64,000 nt of DNA from Eleusine coracana subsp. coracana. Lineage: Eukaryota > Streptophyta > Magnoliopsida > Poales > Poaceae. The position numbers and the translations under genes are program-made. The DNA is taken from positions 8,356,949 through 8,420,948 of the forward strand of contig CM064430.1 in the NCBI GenBank assembly GCA_032690845.1, given 5' to 3'. Below, piece by piece: positions 1 to 10,875 of the stretch; position 1 is the first letter of the stretch, and each line of letters opens with the position of its first letter. Below the pieces are notes generated by a model. It made no database searches. It had not been told where the DNA came from and saw nothing but the letters and a program-made list of their open reading frames with translations.

Positions 1-240
1 TAAGATACCCCCGGGATAGCCACCTTTGAGAGGTTTCCAGCTAAGATACCCCCGGGATAGCCACCTTTGAGAGGGATTGAGCATCAAATTGATTTGATTC
101 CAGGTGCTACTTTGCCAAACCGTGCTGCTTATAGGACCAACCCTGAGGAGACTAAGGAGATACAATGATAAGTTCAAGACCTTTTGGATTGTGGGTATGT
201 GAGAAACCATGTGGATATGTGCTATGGTTTGCTATTTGTG
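1..240 (+). mobile_element. Ty3/Gypsy pol remnant (start of reverse transcriptase)
   Basis: Read in frame 1 from about 76, the translation gives the region just before the RT core of plant Gypsy elements (motifs GIEH, PGATLPNR, YRTNPEE). It is non-functional: where the family has Arg-Gln after KEIQ, this copy has TGA and TAA, both explicable by C-to-T change. Homology fades after about 220. The first 75 bases contain a tandem duplication with a 41-bp period (copies from 1 and from 42), so the upstream pol sequence is also rearranged. The rest of the element would lie left of the window. Confidence 0.75.
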
Positions 241-926
241 ATGAGTAATTGACTTGAGCAGATTTGGTGTTTGAGTTGAAATGCGGGAATCCAGGGATTG
301 CATGGGTTTGTATATCATGGTTATGACTAACCGGAGTTGGTGGAGATATTGGTGATGTTGCAGGAGATGGGAAATGTGTAGGTCACTGGAGTCGACTCGG
401 CGGTCGACAGCGAGAGGATCGGGCACAAGTAGGGGACTTGGGGCTAGACGATCGGGATGCCGGGTGAAGTCAAGGGTGATCCACACCGTACACATGGAGA
501 GGCAAGAAGCACGAACGGTTTCGCGGTTGAGCCTCAAAACCGTGGTGGTGATGAAGACGGCGTGTTTACCAAGTCAAGGCGAATGGGATGCTGGTGCAAG
601 TGACAAGGGGGCCCGATGGACAGGGACTGGGAGAGACTTGCCGGTGGTCAGGATCGCGGGACAAGGTGACACGCGTCGATATCGAGAAGTCACACTTTGA
701 GAAGCGTGCAAGGCGGTTTTCCGGTTTAGGCCTCAAAACCGGTGGCGGTGGTTGGTGGTGCATGTGGCATCATCACGGAGCTTGCTTCAAGATGAAGCAA
801 AGGCGTGAAGCGTCCGATGTCATTCGGGCGATGAGGTGAAAGATGGACGGTTATGCCCCCGGTGGTAGGTGGGTGTGTTATGTAGGTCAAGGGTAGAGTG
901 GTCATGTGGACAATAGACCCTAGGCC

Positions 927-934
927 TATATAAG
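927..934 (+). promoter_or_regulatory. TATA box of Copia LTR
   Basis: TATATAAG lies in the putative LTR about 1 kb before its 3' edge, preceded by a C/T-rich context and followed by a purine-rich stretch. It is the best candidate core promoter for the Copia transcript. The element downstream is broken, so any transcript would not make a full polyprotein. Confidence 0.5.
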
Positions 935-1563
935 GAGAGGCGTGGCTAGTGGGAGAGGTGCCTCTTCTATTAGCCTTGTGTTAGGACTCTATTCAAAGTG
1001 CTAGGAGAGGACTTCATGTTAGAGAGGAGAGTAGTGGGTGTGTGAGAGACATCTCTTACTCTTCCAAATAGTGGAAAGAAGAGGGTGGCTTCCTAGCCTT
1101 GTACCTATGAATCTTGTAAGCATCTTTCTATGATATAAGAAGTATTTTTGTGCTCAAGATTTCCCTCTTCACTTGAATCCTGAAATTCCCTTTTTCCTAT
1201 TTTTGGATGCATTTTCATGGTGATTTTCGATCTCACTTTTGAACGAGTTTTTGGCCCGGATTTCTTGAGAAACTTGTTGCTAGGATGAGCTAGGATAATC
1301 CTCTATGGATCCTTGATGGAATTATTAGCTCTAGCACCTTCGATTTGAAGGATTTCTCAAGTTTCCCCTTTTTGGTGTTCTTCGCACGAGATCTGAAATT
1401 CGTGATGATTTCTTGAGCCAATTGAGTTGATCTCCTAGGATTACGGTCGTGATGTGATGAGGATTCACTGGCTCAAAAATCGCATCATTTGGAGTTTGTT
1501 CGATTGAGTTTTGGAGAAGTTTTAAGAAGATCCCAAGAGATTTTCTGTTCTATCGGGGTCGAC

Positions 1564-1695
1564 CGGCACTGCCGATGACCAGGACCAGCACTGCCGATTC
1601 GTCCAGTCTGTAGGTTCCAGTGCGACAGAATCCCGCACCGGTACTGCCGATGACACGCACCGGCACTGCCGATGGCAGGGATCGGCACTGCCGAT
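1564..1695 (+). repeat. Five-copy CGGCACTGCCGAT repeat in Copia LTR
   Basis: Near-identical 13-mers occur at 1564, 1586, 1639, 1661 and 1683 (variants CAGCACTGCCGAT and CGGTACTGCCGAT). With a preceding AT the unit becomes a near palindrome (ATCGGCACTGCCGAT). Clustered short repeats of this kind inside LTRs often act as regulatory modules; here the role is unknown. Confidence 0.7.
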
Positions 1696-1938
1696 GGGAG
1701 TTCAGTTCTGAACTGTTGAGGATTGCTTCTTCCCTTTTTGTTTCCGCTGTGTCTCTTTGGTGTGGTTGATCACTTCTATGGCTAGTACACCACAAGTTGG
1801 TGTGTGCAGTCTTGGTGATCGATTTAGAGGTTGGCTTGGGTTGTTTTTGGGATATAGGCCAAGTTCTCTTGGAGAATTTTATTTGGCTCCCATTCACCCC
1901 CCCCCCTCCCCCTCTGGTCGCCTTCTCGGTCCTTCAAT

Positions 1939-1950
1939 TGGTATCAGAGC
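1939..1950 (+). other. Copia primer-binding site (initiator tRNA-Met type)
   Basis: TGGTATCAGAGC is complementary to the 3' end of plant initiator tRNA-Met, the usual primer for Copia reverse transcription. It lies three bases after the CA that ends the LTR and 77 bases before the gag ATG, the expected position. Confidence 0.85.
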
Positions 1951-2026
1951 CGGTTTGATCACTAGTTGACCTTCATCGGCTTTATGATCCGAAGGCGACA
2001 TAGAGAAGCGTGCTGTCAAGCTGTGG

Positions 2027-4659
2027 ATGTTTGATGGAGAGGACTTCGCCTACTGGAAGTCACGGACCAAGGCGTATCTGCTGAGTCAAGGATGTGCAAT
2101 TTGGGAGATTGTTGATCAGGAGTATGCTATACCACAAGACCTGAACACTGCATCTGCAGGTGAGTTACTCAGGTATGAGAACAACTCCAAAGCTGTCAAT
2201 ATTCTGCTTTCTGCACTTGGTAGGAGCGAACATGATAGGGTTACACACCTTGACACTACTCATGCTATTTGGGATAGGCTCTGCACTTACCATGAGGGTA
2301 CCAACCAGGTCAAGTCTATGTGTAAGGATTCTTACAATAGACAGTATCAAACCTTTGCACAGAAATCGGGCGAGTCACTAGATGATACTTTTCATAGGTT
2401 TGAGGCAATTGTGTGCAACTTGCGGGCTTGTGGTACTCTTGTGTACAATGACAATGATAGAGCTAAGCAACTGCTGTACTCACTTGATGAAAATGTTTGG
2501 GGGGTTAAAATTGCTACTCTAGAAGAAACTGCTGAATTCAATACCCTGAACTGTGAGCAACTGTATAGCAAGCTGAAATCTCATGAACTGTCTAGGAAAT
2601 CTCATCCTAATCTTGCTATTCCTGCTTCTAGCATGGCTTTGCTTTCTAGTTCTCAGAAGGGTGATCACAGTTGTGCTTCTCATGGAACTAACCCCTCACT
2701 TGACAAGTCTTCCTTGGAGTTTGTTTTGTCTTCTCTTATTGCAGATTCCGATGAACAGATGGAGTGCATTCCTGACGAGGAGTTGTCCTTGCTCACAAGG
2801 AAGTTCAGGAAGTTCTACAACAACCGGAAGGAGAGAAGAGGAGGTGGTTCAAGAACCTGCTTCGAGTGCGGTGACCCGGGATACTTTATTGCTGATTGTC
2901 CCAAGAAGAAGAAGAAGGCCGGGTACCGCGACAACAACACTGAAGACTTCAAGAAGAAGAAGAAATGTTTCTACAAGAAGGGCAAGAACTCCAAGAAGTT
3001 CGCCAAGGCCATTGCACACGCCTGCGTTGCCGCCTTGAGCGATGTTGACCTCACATCAAGCAAAGGCCTTTCAAGCTCGGAGGAGGAGGTTGAAAAGCCA
3101 CGAGTCAAGAAGAAGGATGACTTCACCGGGCATTGCTTCATGGCAAAGAACGATCACAACACCGACTCTGGATCCGACTCCGACACAAGCGAGGTACCTC
3201 CCACTCTCGATGAGCTCTCTTCTGAACTTTATCATTTGTGCAATGTTCTGCTCATGCAAGATGATAAGCTTCGCAGTGCTGTTCATGAGGGTAGAGAGCT
3301 TAAGTCTAAGTTGGAGAGTGCTGATTTTGAAATTGCTTCGCTTAGGTCCAAGCTTGCTCGTGAGGACATTGTTGTTGAGTGTGAGTCTTGTCAAGTTGTG
3401 ATGAGTGATCTTACACAGAGGGAGAGTGTGCATGCTCAAGTTACCAGTCAGCTTGAGAGTGCCCTCAAGGAGCTTGATGAGTTCAAAGCTAGACCAACTC
3501 TTTTGGGTGCATGTCAGAAGTGTCCCAAGCTCACAGATGAGTTGGAAGCTCAGTCCCTCAGAGTCAAAGAGCTTGAGTCCAAGTTGCTTCATGAGACTCG
3601 CTCTAAGGTCCTTCCACCACCATGTGAGGTGTGTGTCTCTCTTAAGGACAAGCTTGTAATCACTAGGGAGGAAAACAAAGCCCTAGTCCAGGAAAATGAC
3701 TATCTTGTGTCTAGGCTCCAGAGAACCCTAGTGAGTGAAGAGAAGATTGAGAGTGATTTGGCAAGAGTGAAGGAGAGTGCTTCTAGATCAACCTATAACT
3801 TGGGTTTGAGAGTTGAGAGGTGTGACAAGGAGAGTGAGAATGTGGGTAAGTTTGTACCTAGCTCCAGCTACAAGGATGAGAAAAACACCATCAAACCCAC
3901 TGACATATACTATCCACCCAATCCAAAACCCTCCTTCAACCCAAAGCAAACAGAGAAGCCAAAACCCAAACCTGCAATGCAAGCCAAGCCTAATCCTAAG
4001 GGTGTCTACATTTGCATGTTTTGTGATCGCAAGGGCCACTTGGATGAATTCTGTTTTAGGCGTAAGAGGATTGAGAGGAAGCAAGCTGAGTTGACTAGGG
4101 ATGCTTTTTATGATGATTTTGTTGACTTTCAGCCTCGCTCTTTTTCTCGTGCCTATCGTGGACAGGGTCATTCCTCATATGGCTTTGATTCACAAAATAG
4201 AGGCTTTGCGTAGCAGCGCTTTGGCGCCCCACGTTTTTCCCATCGTGGTGAGCATCACTCGCATGGATTTGGCTTTCACACAGATGATTTCTATCCTCAC
4301 AACTCAAGGTTTGAGTCGAGACGCTTAGACAGGCCACGTTTTCTCCATCGTGGTTCTCGTCCCATGCATTCGAATGATAAAGTGCAAAGAACTGTGATGA
4401 CTACTACCGGTCGTATGGTTAAGTGCTGGATTCCCAAATGCTTTTTGACTAACCCTAGCACTGAGCCATCGACTTTCACTTCTCGTTCTTTGTAGGCAAC
4501 AGGTGTAGGCTTGGAGAACAATTGGTTGATGGATTCCGGGTGTTCGCGCCACATGACCGGAAATGCAAAGTGGTTCTCCAGCCTCACTCCCTTGAAGCAT
4601 CGGGAGTATGTGACATTTGGAGATGACAAGAGAGGAAGAGTGAAGGGAAGGGGCGCGGT
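2027..4659 (+). pseudogene. Copia (SIRE lineage) gag and start of protease, broken
   Basis: The gag reading frame runs from the ATG at 2027 to a TAG at 4211-4213 (728 codons). It has an N-terminal UBN2-like gag domain, a first zinc knuckle (CFECGDPGYFIADC) in which the usual His is Tyr, a long coiled-coil middle, and a second, intact CX2CX4HX4C knuckle (CMFCDRKGHLDEFC) near residue 665. The same frame continues past this TAG and a second TAG near 4494 into the protease signature DSGCSRHMTG at about 4540. It then stops matching at about 4659, inside the post-protease segment that normally leads to integrase. Integrase, RT, RNase H and the 3' LTR are absent. The domain order and the knuckle far downstream in gag are typical of SIRE/Maximus elements such as Opie and Ji. 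The two amber stops and the truncation make it inactive. Confidence 0.85.
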
Positions 4660-5139
4660 AACTCTCCTCTCTTCGCGAGGCCCCCCGGCAGCAAAGCGCA
4701 GTGGCGCGAGGCCCCCCGATGGTGCATAGCGGTAGGCGGCGCCCCCGACCATGTGAGGCCCCCCAGCGGCATGCAGCGGCAGGCGGGTCCCCCCGGCCGC
4801 ACAAGCGGCACGTGGTCCCCACAATGGCGCTCCCCCCTCTTCTTCGTGGTGCACTGGCAGCGACCGGATCTGGCCGCCCCGCCTCTTCTTCATGGTGCGG
4901 CGACGATGGGGGTGACCAGATCTGCCCCCCCCCCCTTCTTCATGGTGCAGCGACGACGGGGGTGACCGGATCTAGCCCGTGGACGGCGTTGATGTTGCGA
5001 GATCGGTCCAGCCCTCTCTTTTTAGCTGCGGTTGGATCCATGTTCGGATCGTTCATCGCTAGAGTTTTTTATTTTTTAGCTGTGATTACGTAGCGACAAA
5101 TTTGTCGGTCCGTCGCTATAGGCCGTTTTTGTTGTAGTA
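4660..5139. mobile_element. Truncated CACTA-type element end
   Basis: At 4660 the Copia protease is abruptly replaced by a very GC-rich, internally repetitive stretch (GAGGCCCCCC and GGTGACCGGATCT motifs recur), ending in short 'tagcgac...gtcgcta' subterminal inverted motifs and GTTGTAGTA at 5131-5139. Complete CACTA ends in this window read ...TGGTAGTG, so this looks like a decayed 3' terminus. Its opposite terminus is missing. The same plan, a GC-rich body next to AGCGGCGG-like subterminal repeats, is seen at 5510-6656 and 42284-47315. Confidence 0.45.
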
Positions 5140-5509
5140 TCAGTACTGGATCTAGAAATTAGTTTGGACACTTCAAATTGAGACAAGGGAAAAAATGAAA
5201 TGAATTTGCTATTTATTTAACATGGATCTAGATTTAACACATTGTTAGAGTAGGTTTAACCAGAAAATGAGTATATTTATTTTAGCATATGGGGCATGTA
5301 CCCCCACCATTTGTTGACTTTTATATAGGTTCAAATCCCTGATTTGATGACTCGATATCATCTTTGCTTTTTTTGCTTTGACATAGGTCAGCTCAAAGAT
5401 GAGGCAACTAACATGAATGACATCAAATTGAAGAAATTCTCACCAGAGTAGTAGATTAGCTAATGAGTGAGTCAAATCAAGCTTTGGCGTGAAATTTTGT
5501 CATATTTAA
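5140..5509. other. AT-rich spacer, nothing recognised
   Basis: This stretch separates two CACTA ends. A GGTTCAAATCCC string at 5329 resembles a Pol III B box, but no A box or cloverleaf can be built around it. No coding potential was seen. Confidence 0.5.
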
Positions 5510-6656
5510 CACTACCACAAAAAGGGTCAGTAGCGGCGTTTTGAAAATAAGTCTAGCGGCGGTTAAAGTTTCACCCACCGCTATAGTGTTATAAATATTT
5601 TTAGAGGCGGTTCGTAAAGTGATCCGCAGCTAAAATAAAAAAAATAGCGACGCTTCACAACATGGACCGCCGCTACAAATGAATATTCATTTATAGCGGT
5701 GGCCCGTTTAACAGTCCGTCGTAACCAAAATAGTTCCAGCCCACCCAGCCCAATACCTCTCAACTTCAGCATATATACAACAAAACCCTAAAAAATTCTT
5801 AGACACTTTCTCTCCCTCCCCTCTCTCTCATCACCCCGCCGCTGCCCCTCCTCCCCTCTTTCTCATCACCACGCCGCCGCCCCTCCTCCTCTCTCTCTCT
5901 CTCTCATCACCCCACCGCCGTCCCCCGGCCATGGCGGCGCCTCCCCTTCTCCCTCTGCTCCGAGTCTGTGAACAACGTGATGAGGAGCATGAAGAAGAGG
6001 TGGCTGGTCCTTGCGAGGAGGAGAAGGCAAGCGGTGGCTGGTCCTAGGCGACGTGTGGCACGCACGGTCCTTGCGTGGCTGGTCCTAGGCGATGCGTGGC
6101 ACGGCGGCGGCACGACCACGACGACCGCGGTGCCCTCGGCGATGTGCGGCATGGCAGTGGGGAGCACGGGGCCCGGCGGCAGCGTGACCTCGATGACCGC
6201 AGCCCGGCGGCGCGCGATGTATCACGGCTGGATCCGGCCTCCCCTCTCCAAGTGGCGGCGCGTGGCGTATCACGGCCGGATCCGGCCGCCTCCCCTCTCC
6301 ATGCGGCGGCATGCGGCCTATGGCGGTCAGATTCAGCCGCCTCCTCTCTCCACGCGTCGGCTCGCCTCCCCTCACCATGTGGCGGCTCGTGACCTATGGC
6401 GGCTGGATCTGCAAGCGGCGGCGGCCTCGGGTGCCATGGCCATGGGCTCGGTGGGCTTTGGGCTTTTTTTCTCACTTCAATCGTAGCGGCGGGTGACTTC
6501 TTCGGCCGCCGCTACTATAACCTTTTTCTGTGGCGGTGAACTTGTACCCGCCGTTAGTGTGAATTCTTTTTAGCTGCGGATACATAGCGGCGATATGTCA
6601 TATCCGCCACTACCGTGTCTTTTTACCCGTCACTACAATAGCTTTTTGTGGTAGTG
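5510..6656. mobile_element. Non-autonomous CACTA element, complete
   Basis: The left terminus CACTACCACAAAAAG (5510) and the right terminus CTTTTTGTGGTAGTG (ending 6656) are inverted repeats. Both sides carry the 3-bp target duplication TAA (5507-5509 and 6657-6659), diagnostic of CACTA/CMC transposition. Subterminal regions hold repeated AGCGGCGG/CCGCCGCTA motifs. The middle (about 5820-6480) is C/T-rich and then strongly GC-rich with near-tandem segments containing GGATCCGGCC and CCTCCCCTCTCC. No transposase is encoded; the long open frames in the GC-rich core are composition artefacts. Confidence 0.9.
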
Positions 6657-6940
6657 TAAGCATTTCAGTTTGAATAAACTGCTTTTCACTACTGGTATTA
6701 CATATGAGTCATTGCATCACAATCACAATTACAGGATGGTGAAATTATCCACAGGACTCCCGGGCACATGCCCCTGTGTTAAAAGAATTTTTTTATTAAA
6801 AAAATGTTGTGTCAGTATTAGCCTTTAGAGTTGTCCGAGTAGATTTAACAATGTGATGAACACAATTTTGTTCAGTTTTAGAAGAAGAAAAAAGTCACAG
6901 TATGTTTGAGAAGTGTTGAAAGTATATAAATAGATGTTAA
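6657..6940. other. AT-rich spacer
   Basis: This is sequence between the CACTA element and the Helitron-like terminus, with A/T homopolymer runs. No gene, RNA or terminal repeat was identified. Confidence 0.4.
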
Positions 6941-7950
6941 CTAGCAAAGTATCCATGCGTTGCTACGGACTAAAAAAATAAAATATTTTTATGATTTAAA
7001 TATAAATTATTTATATAATATAATTATTAGATATATACAATATTATTAACATTTTTTACATGAAAGATATTATCGTTGATGCTTCTTAGTATATTATTTT
7101 ATATGTCAAAACTAACAATTTTTTTACCATTTTTTACCATATTCTAGAAGCTTTATCCGGAAGAAAAAAATCAATTCATGCAGTTCAGAAATAACACTGC
7201 ATTGCAACGCGATTTTGAACTTGAAGACTTGCTCTAATAAAAAAAAGTTAAAACTCCAAAATTGTAGATCTCGTCGATATCTTTTCGAAACATATGTCGA
7301 TTATATTATTTAGACTTCGGAGCTAGGAGATATTGACCCCGCATAGAGACCTGTGCAGAGAAGTACGAATCAGAACAAATATTTTTGCATCACATATTTG
7401 GAAACTAAAACGGCGGGATCGAGATTTCCGTTGAATAACAAAGTTGTAGTACTTTCTGAGAGCTACGCGATAGAGTCCAAGTTTGCCTCATTTGAGCTCC
7501 GGACGAGAGAGTTATGATTTTTGAAATTTGGTACTTCATATGAAAGTTATGAAACAGATTTCGATTCCATGTCTAACTTTGTGGACACGAAGTAGACGAC
7601 TAGATTGTAGAGATTTGAACTAAACATGGATCTTATCATAACAACAAGAAATAAAGATCAGTTTTTGCATAGGAAGCATTTGGATCTGTTTAGTAACAAA
7701 AACAGCCTCGAACTCCATTGGGAATTCGAGGGACAAGAAAAATGGGGTGACTCGTTCATTCACGCAAAAGAAGGAAAAAAACATGAGTGGTTTTTGTCAA
7801 ACAACAAGAGGTACGCGGTTCGTGTGCCTGTGCAGCTTCCTCGGTAATAAACAGAAAAACAAAATTGAAACACTGTAATTGGCAGGGCAGATATAACGAT
7901 AGAGAAGCTGCTTAATGCTTTTCGTCGAGAAAAAATAATAATAGAAAAAG
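6941..7950 (-). mobile_element. Probable minus-strand Helitron (3' end clear, 5' end tentative)
   Basis: Read on the minus strand, the segment at 6941-6970 ends in a short hairpin (CCGTAGCAACGCATGG) followed by ATACTTTGCTAG and then T. This is nearly identical to the 3' end of the Helitron ending at 31384, so both belong to one family. The 5' end should be a TC followed by an A/T-rich string; the best candidate is near 7946 (minus-strand TCTATTATTATT), but the flanking base is not the expected A, so the right boundary is uncertain. The interior is non-coding, including the weak open frame at 7626-7847. The element ends just before the GC-rich leader of the DUF569 gene. Confidence 0.45.
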
Positions 7951-8170
7951 GTAATAACCTCTGGACCCGTCACTCGCTCTCATTCCCCGCGCACCTCTCA
8001 CGCCGCGCCGTGTCCCGTCTTAGAATAGCCACACACCGCGCGCGCAACGCTCGGATCGAGCGCGCCCAAACGCTCGCTCGCCACGGCAACCTCCGCCATT
8101 ACCCCCGGCGTTCGGACAAGGACGACGCCGCAGCACGCTTTGTGTAGGGCACCGCCGCCGATCATCGTCG

Positions 8171-9348
8171 ATGGAGCTGTTCGAGCGCGCTCGTACGGTG
8201 CGGCTCCGGAGCCACCACGACAAGTACCTGTACGCGGACGAGGACGAGTCGCGGGTGACGCAGGACCGTAACGCCTCCTCCCCGAACGCGCGGTGGCTGG
8301 TCGAGCCCGTCCCGCACGCGCCCGGCGTGCTCCGCCTCCGCAGCCGCTACGGCCGCTACCTCTCGGCCTCCAACGAGCCGTTCCTCCACGTGGGGGGCGC
8401 GTCCACGGGCCGCCGCGTCCTGCAGACGCTGCCCCACCGCCTCGACTCCTCCGTCGAGTGGGTCCCCGACCGCGCCGAAGTCGTCGATGGCGGCGGCGTC
8501 GACCGCCACCGCGCGGTGCGGCTCCGCACACGGTACGGCAACTTCCTCCGCGCCAACGCCGGGTTGCCTCCATGGCGCAACTCCGTCACGCACGACGCGC
8601 CGAACCGGCACCCCGGGTGGGTCGTGTGGGACGTCGAGGTCGTGCAGGTGCTCCCGCCACCCGGGCCCAACGACAACGCCGCATCACCCTCCTCCCCTTC
8701 CGCTGATGCCTCGTCCCCCGCTCCTCCAGCTTCGTACAAGCCGCCCTCGCGGTCGTCGTCGCCGTCTCCCGCTCCGGTGCCCACGTCGGCATTGCGGCCG
8801 CCGCCGAAGCCGCAACACCACGCGGTCCCGTTCAGAGCGCAGCCTCCGCCGCCGCCGCCGGGCTACATCGCGCCCCCGGCACCCGGCTTCGCCCGGCTCG
8901 AGGTCTACATCTACGCGTTCAAAACTTCAAACGCAAGTGTTGATGTGATGCCTCGTTTGATATTTTTGTTGTGTTGCAGTCGACGGACTCGTTCTCGGTG
9001 CCGTTGCACAAGGTGGACGGCCGGATGATCCACTACCACATCGGCGACAACAACGGAAACGTGGGCGAGGACGAGGTACCCCGGCCGTTGACCTTCAACG
9101 GGACCAGCCTGGAGGAGCTGCTGGAGCGCCTGCAGGAGGAGACGGGGCTCGACGACATCATAATGTGCTCCCGGAGCCCCATCAACGGGAAGCTCCTCCC
9201 GCTCCGCCTGCAGCTGCCGCCCAACAACGCCGCCATGAACATCGTGCTCGTCCGCAAGTCGTCCAGAGGTACGTACGACGAAGGCTCACCCTTTCTTCTT
9301 CTTCATTTGGATGCTGACAGTATCACGCTAGCGTTACCCCCTTTTTAG
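8171..9348 (+). CDS. DUF569 domain protein, at least two exons
   Basis: Exon 1 is 8171-8902 (244 codons), the intron is 8903-8979 (GT...TTGCAG, phase 0), and exon 2 starts at 8980. The N-terminal part (residues 1-160) is a DUF569 beta-trefoil, fascin-like module: it opens MELFERARTVRLRS, contains paired 'LRSRYGRYLSA' and 'LRTRYGNFLRA' repeats and ends 'WVVWDVEVVQV'. A Pro/Ser-rich linker (about 165-240) follows. Exon 2 encodes the second conserved DUF569 block (HYHIGDNNGN, EETGLDDIIMCSRSPINGKL, LRLQLPPNNA). After KSSR a strong donor (AGAG/GTACGT, 9268/9269) suggests a third, short exon that I could not place; reading through gives a stop at 9346-9348 and 366 aa. The ATG follows a GC-rich leader and matches the family start. 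DUF569 proteins are plant-specific with poorly known, possibly actin- or stress-related roles. No nonsense change was seen. Confidence 0.85.
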
Positions 9349-9551
9349 TAATCGAACATTTGAAATAGATACTGCAACGTCCTAAATGATACCCTCCAAC
9401 ATTTCATACTTTGGAACTACTTGCAATACGACATGTCTGCAAAATAGCATGCACTAGCACCACGGTACAAAAAGGATATATAGCTGCTTTAATAAGCAGC
9501 ATATTGTAACAGCTGTCTGCGCTGAATAAGTACAATTACAAAATTTACATG

Positions 9552-9556
9552 AAAAA
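9552..9556 (-). terminator. Pol III terminator of tRNA-Cys
   Basis: Five T residues on the minus strand lie 9 bases past the 3' end of the tRNA gene, the usual RNA polymerase III stop signal. This supports the tRNA being transcribable. Confidence 0.7.
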
Positions 9557-9564
9557 GATAACAA

Positions 9565-9636
9565 AGGGCCCAACCGGGTTCAAACCGGTGACCTCTTGAT
9601 CTGCAGTCAAATGCTCTACCACTGAGCTATGGACCC
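9565..9636 (-). tRNA. tRNA-Cys (anticodon GCA)
   Basis: The minus strand folds into a full 72-nt cloverleaf. The 7-bp acceptor stem GGGTCCA pairs with TGGGCCC (one G-U pair); the gene has a TAGCTCAGTGGTAGAGCA D-arm, anticodon loop CTGCAGA with GCA at 9602-9604, a TTTGAACCC T-loop, and discriminator U, the identity base expected for Cys. There is no intron and CCA is not encoded, as for a nuclear plant tRNA. It lies 216 bp past the read-through stop of the DUF569 gene, on the opposite strand. Confidence 0.95.
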
Positions 9637-9769
9637 TTGTTTTTCTAAATTTAACGGTTCCTCTAATTATTTAGAATTACAACTATTTAACATGGTTTGC
9701 TGCAAACTTCCTCTTATGAATACTCGCTAACTGATAAACTCTCACGGTGTTGCTTGTAACAGTTGATAC

Positions 9770-10788
9770 CACTACGGGAAAAATCAATCTTTGTCGTGTG
9801 TTTTGTTTCGTGCACACGACAAAGATGGTATTTTCCGTGTGTTAAATTAAAACACACTGCAGAATCTTTGTCGTGTGTAAAAAAAAGAAATAACACACGG
9901 TAAAGATGGGTGTTTGTCGTGTGTTTATCTTGACACATGGCAAACACGCTCTTTGCCGAATGTTTTTTTCTAACACTTGGTAAAATATAATTTTAAATTA
10001 CATTTAAAACCATAAATTATTTCAAATCAAAAAATTTTGAACTACAAAATTGTATAACTTTTGAAGATTTACAACTTTTATTTTGATCATTTGTTTATTA
10101 CTTAATTTAATCCAAAATATTGTTTATAAAATCTAATAGCCTCACATAATTTCATGAAATATTTGATGACACTTATAAGATTCGTAAACAATGTTACTAT
10201 CACTTTGTCAAATGAACAAATGACCAAAACAAAATTTATAGATCTTAATAAGTTATACAACTTTGTAGTTTAATACTTTTTTATTTGAATTAATTTAGTT
10301 AATAAAAAATATATTGGAAAATATATAAATAGGTCTTTGTAGAGTGTTTTTTCTTGACACATTGCAAATATGATCTTTACCGTGTGTCCGATATAAGGCA
10401 CACGACAAAGCCGGTCTTTGCCGGGTGCCTGATAAAAGGCACACGACAAAGAGGTAAAATATAAAAAGAGTGAACACGGGGTGTAGTTGCAAGTCAATAC
10501 GTAGTGCAGTGGTATTTGCCTTGTAGCCGCGAAAAAATATGGAGACTTGCGAGTTAAGACGGGGATGGACGGGCGGGGTTGTTGACGGCTCAAAATATTT
10601 TGTTTGCTATTTTTTAAAAGTTTTTTATAATTTATATTTTACTGACTTTGCCTAAGCCGTCTTTGCCAACGGGTTTTTTTACCGTGCGCACTTTACCCTG
10701 TGCAACCTATGGCAAAGATTTTACCGTGGGTTTTTTGGATTTTGCCATGTGCATTAGGCACACCGTAAACCACAGCTTTCCCATAGTG
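9770..10788. mobile_element. Non-autonomous CACTA element with CACACGACAAAG repeats
   Basis: The left end CACTACGGGAAA (9770) and right end TTTCCCATAGTG (to 10788) are inverted repeats with one mismatch. The flanking triplets are TAC and CAC, an imperfect target duplication. Both subterminal regions carry many direct and inverted copies of TTTGTCGTGTG/CACACGACAAAG and TTTGCCGTGTG-like motifs, as expected for transposase-binding sites. The 450-bp middle is AT-rich and non-coding. Confidence 0.85.
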
Positions 10789-10792
10789 CACT

Positions 10793-10875
10793 CTTCTGCA
10801 TGCTAATTAATCATTGTTGCAAAAAGAAATCAAATAAATCTAGAACTTCTGCATGCTAATTAATCATTGTTGTGA
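10793..10875. repeat. Short tandem duplication next to CACTA end
   Basis: The segment CTTCTGCATGCTAATTAATC and its continuation to CATTGTTG appears twice, from about 10793 and about 10847, with a 54-bp period, immediately after the CACTA terminus. Confidence 0.8.

Larger units (their letters stand above)
374..1936 (+). mobile_element. Putative 5' LTR of SIRE-type Copia element
   Basis: The right edge is supported: a CA dinucleotide at 1935-1936 is followed by a primer-binding site at 1939. The left edge is a guess placed at a TG (TGTGTAGGTC) near 374, because no second LTR is present for comparison. A TATA box (TATATAAG, 927-934) fits an LTR promoter. The about 1.5-kb length suits SIRE/Maximus elements. 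The stretch 241-373 before it shows nothing recognisable. Confidence 0.55.

Noticed and set aside
5320..5345. Possible tRNA or SINE B box (GGTTCAAATCCC)
   Set aside because: No A box at the proper distance and no cloverleaf folding.
5968..6486. 172-codon frame and overlapping frames on both strands
   Set aside because: GC-rich core of a complete CACTA derivative; all six frames are unusually open there.
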